Source of the DNA: Chryseobacterium wanjuense
GTDB lineage: Bacteria; Bacteroidota; Bacteroidia; Flavobacteriales; Weeksellaceae
Assembly: GCF_900111495.1 (NCBI RefSeq)
Contig: NZ_FOIU01000002.1
Coordinates: forward strand, 310,001 to 374,000
Direction of reading: 5' to 3'
Length of the DNA: 64,000 nt
Shown here one piece after another: positions 63,323-64,000 of this stretch. The notes under the pieces are model-generated. The model had not been told where the DNA came from. It saw nothing but the letters and a program-made list of their open reading frames with translations, and did no database searches. Within the stretch, counting starts at the first letter, position 1; every line of letters begins with the position of its first letter. A program made the translations under genes and the position numbers.

Positions 63323-63483
63323 AATTTATTTGCCTTTGCGACGGATGTAAATAATATCTTTGCGTTAGAAAACCTTAATAAAGAGTATTAAATTTTCAAA
63401 TAGGATCATAAAAATTGTACTTTAAAATTTAAACAAGCTTCAAAAATGATCGCCAATTCTTCAGTTATTTATAAATTTGAGCC

Positions 63484-64000
63484 ATGTTAAACTTCCTAAA
63501 GAAAAATGTGGCATTGGCTTGGGCAAAAAAACACGTCCGGAAAGCTGAAGAATTCAAGAAAAATTCTGAGAAAAATCAAGAAGAATTATTATTGTCATTG
63601 GTAAATACTGCCCAAAAAACACTTTTTGGAAGAGAACATGATTTTGAAAATATTAAAACCATTAAAGACTTTCAGGAAAGAGTAAGAATCTCCGATTACG
63701 AAGATCTGAAACCTTATATCGAAAGAGTAAAAAAAGGACAGGCCAATATTCTCTGGACAGAAACTCCGGAATATTTTGCAAAAACATCGGGAACCACTTC
63801 CGGCTCCAAATATATTCCCATTTCAAAGGAAGGAATGCCTTACCAGATAAAAGGTGCTCAGAGCGCGCTTTTCCATTATATTGCTAAAAAAAATAATGCA
63901 GATTTTGTAAAAGGAAAAATGATTTTTCTGCAGGGCAGCCCCGAACTGGAAGAAATTTTCGGGATAAAAACAGGCCGCCTTTCCGGGATTGTAGCCCATC
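63484..64000 (+). CDS. GH3-family acyl-adenylating enzyme, partial
   Basis: The frame starts at ATG 63484 and runs off the right edge (172 codons seen). It shows the GH3 family pattern: LFGREHDFENIKTIKDFQERV, SDYEDLKPYIERVKKG, and the nucleotide-binding loop KTSGTTSGSKYIPIS near residue 102. Plant GH3 proteins join amino acids to acyl acids through an adenylate; the bacterial role is not known. A TAnnTTTG box (TAAATTTG, 63472-63479) ends 4 nt before the ATG. The gene has no operon partner upstream. Confidence 0.88.
   Translation, partial: MLNFLKKNVALAWAKKHVRKAEEFKKNSEKNQEELLLSLVNTAQKTLFGREHDFENIKTIKDFQERVRISDYEDLKPYIERVKKGQANILWTETPEYFAKTSGTTSGSKYIPISKEGMPYQIKGAQSALFHYIAKKNNADFVKGKMIFLQGSPELEEIFGIKTGRLSGIVAH

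Overview
The window looks like a piece of a Chryseobacterium-like chromosome (Bacteroidota, Flavobacteriia, Weeksellaceae). The DNA is AT-rich, there is a SusC/SusD pair, a bacillithiol gene (bshC), flavobacterial-type lipoproteins and secreted proteins, and many promoters carry the Bacteroidota -7 box TAnnTTTG. No tRNA, rRNA, CRISPR array, transposase or integrase was seen.

Layout. 1-8975 (minus strand): a LysM protein cut by the left edge, bshC, a putative beta-barrel porin, then a separate susC-susD unit ended by a clear terminator. 9255-9851 is a lone unknown gene. 9909-14719 (minus) is the conserved rimP-nusA-infB operon. Its leader contains a consensus promoter and a terminator-like hairpin upstream of rimP, which may be an autoregulatory attenuator. 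14937-48400 is one very large surface-polysaccharide locus. 48739-52157 holds two beta-carbonic anhydrases around a small secreted protein and a SulP transporter. 52448-57938 holds pth, two related lipoproteins and an operon of three related secreted proteins. 58543-61914 is mfd. The right end has two small secreted proteins and the start of a GH3-type acyl-adenylate enzyme.

The polysaccharide locus can be read as a pathway. Ugd makes UDP-glucuronate, which an AsnB-like amidotransferase may amidate. RmlA and RmlB make dTDP-4-keto-6-deoxyglucose. There is no rmlC or rmlD; instead there are two FdtA/QdtA-type ketoisomerases (one fused to a GNAT acetyltransferase) and a PLP aminotransferase, so the likely product is a dTDP-3-acetamido-3,6-dideoxyhexose. 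About ten glycosyltransferases, a WbsX-type protein and a polyprenyl-phosphate-sugar synthase/GT-C pair would assemble and decorate the glycan. Export is probably by the Wzm/Wzt-type ABC transporter, since no Wzx or Wzy is seen.

The most unusual part is an inverted block, 37557-43994, inside this otherwise plus-strand locus. It encodes a methyltransferase, an FkbH-type loading enzyme, a stand-alone acyl carrier protein, a MaoC hot-dog protein, a short-chain reductase, an MBOAT O-acyltransferase and a membrane-anchored SGNH protein. Together these look like a self-contained system that builds an unusual acyl group on a carrier protein and transfers it to the glycan. Functions here are inferred from sequence motifs and gene order, not from database searches.
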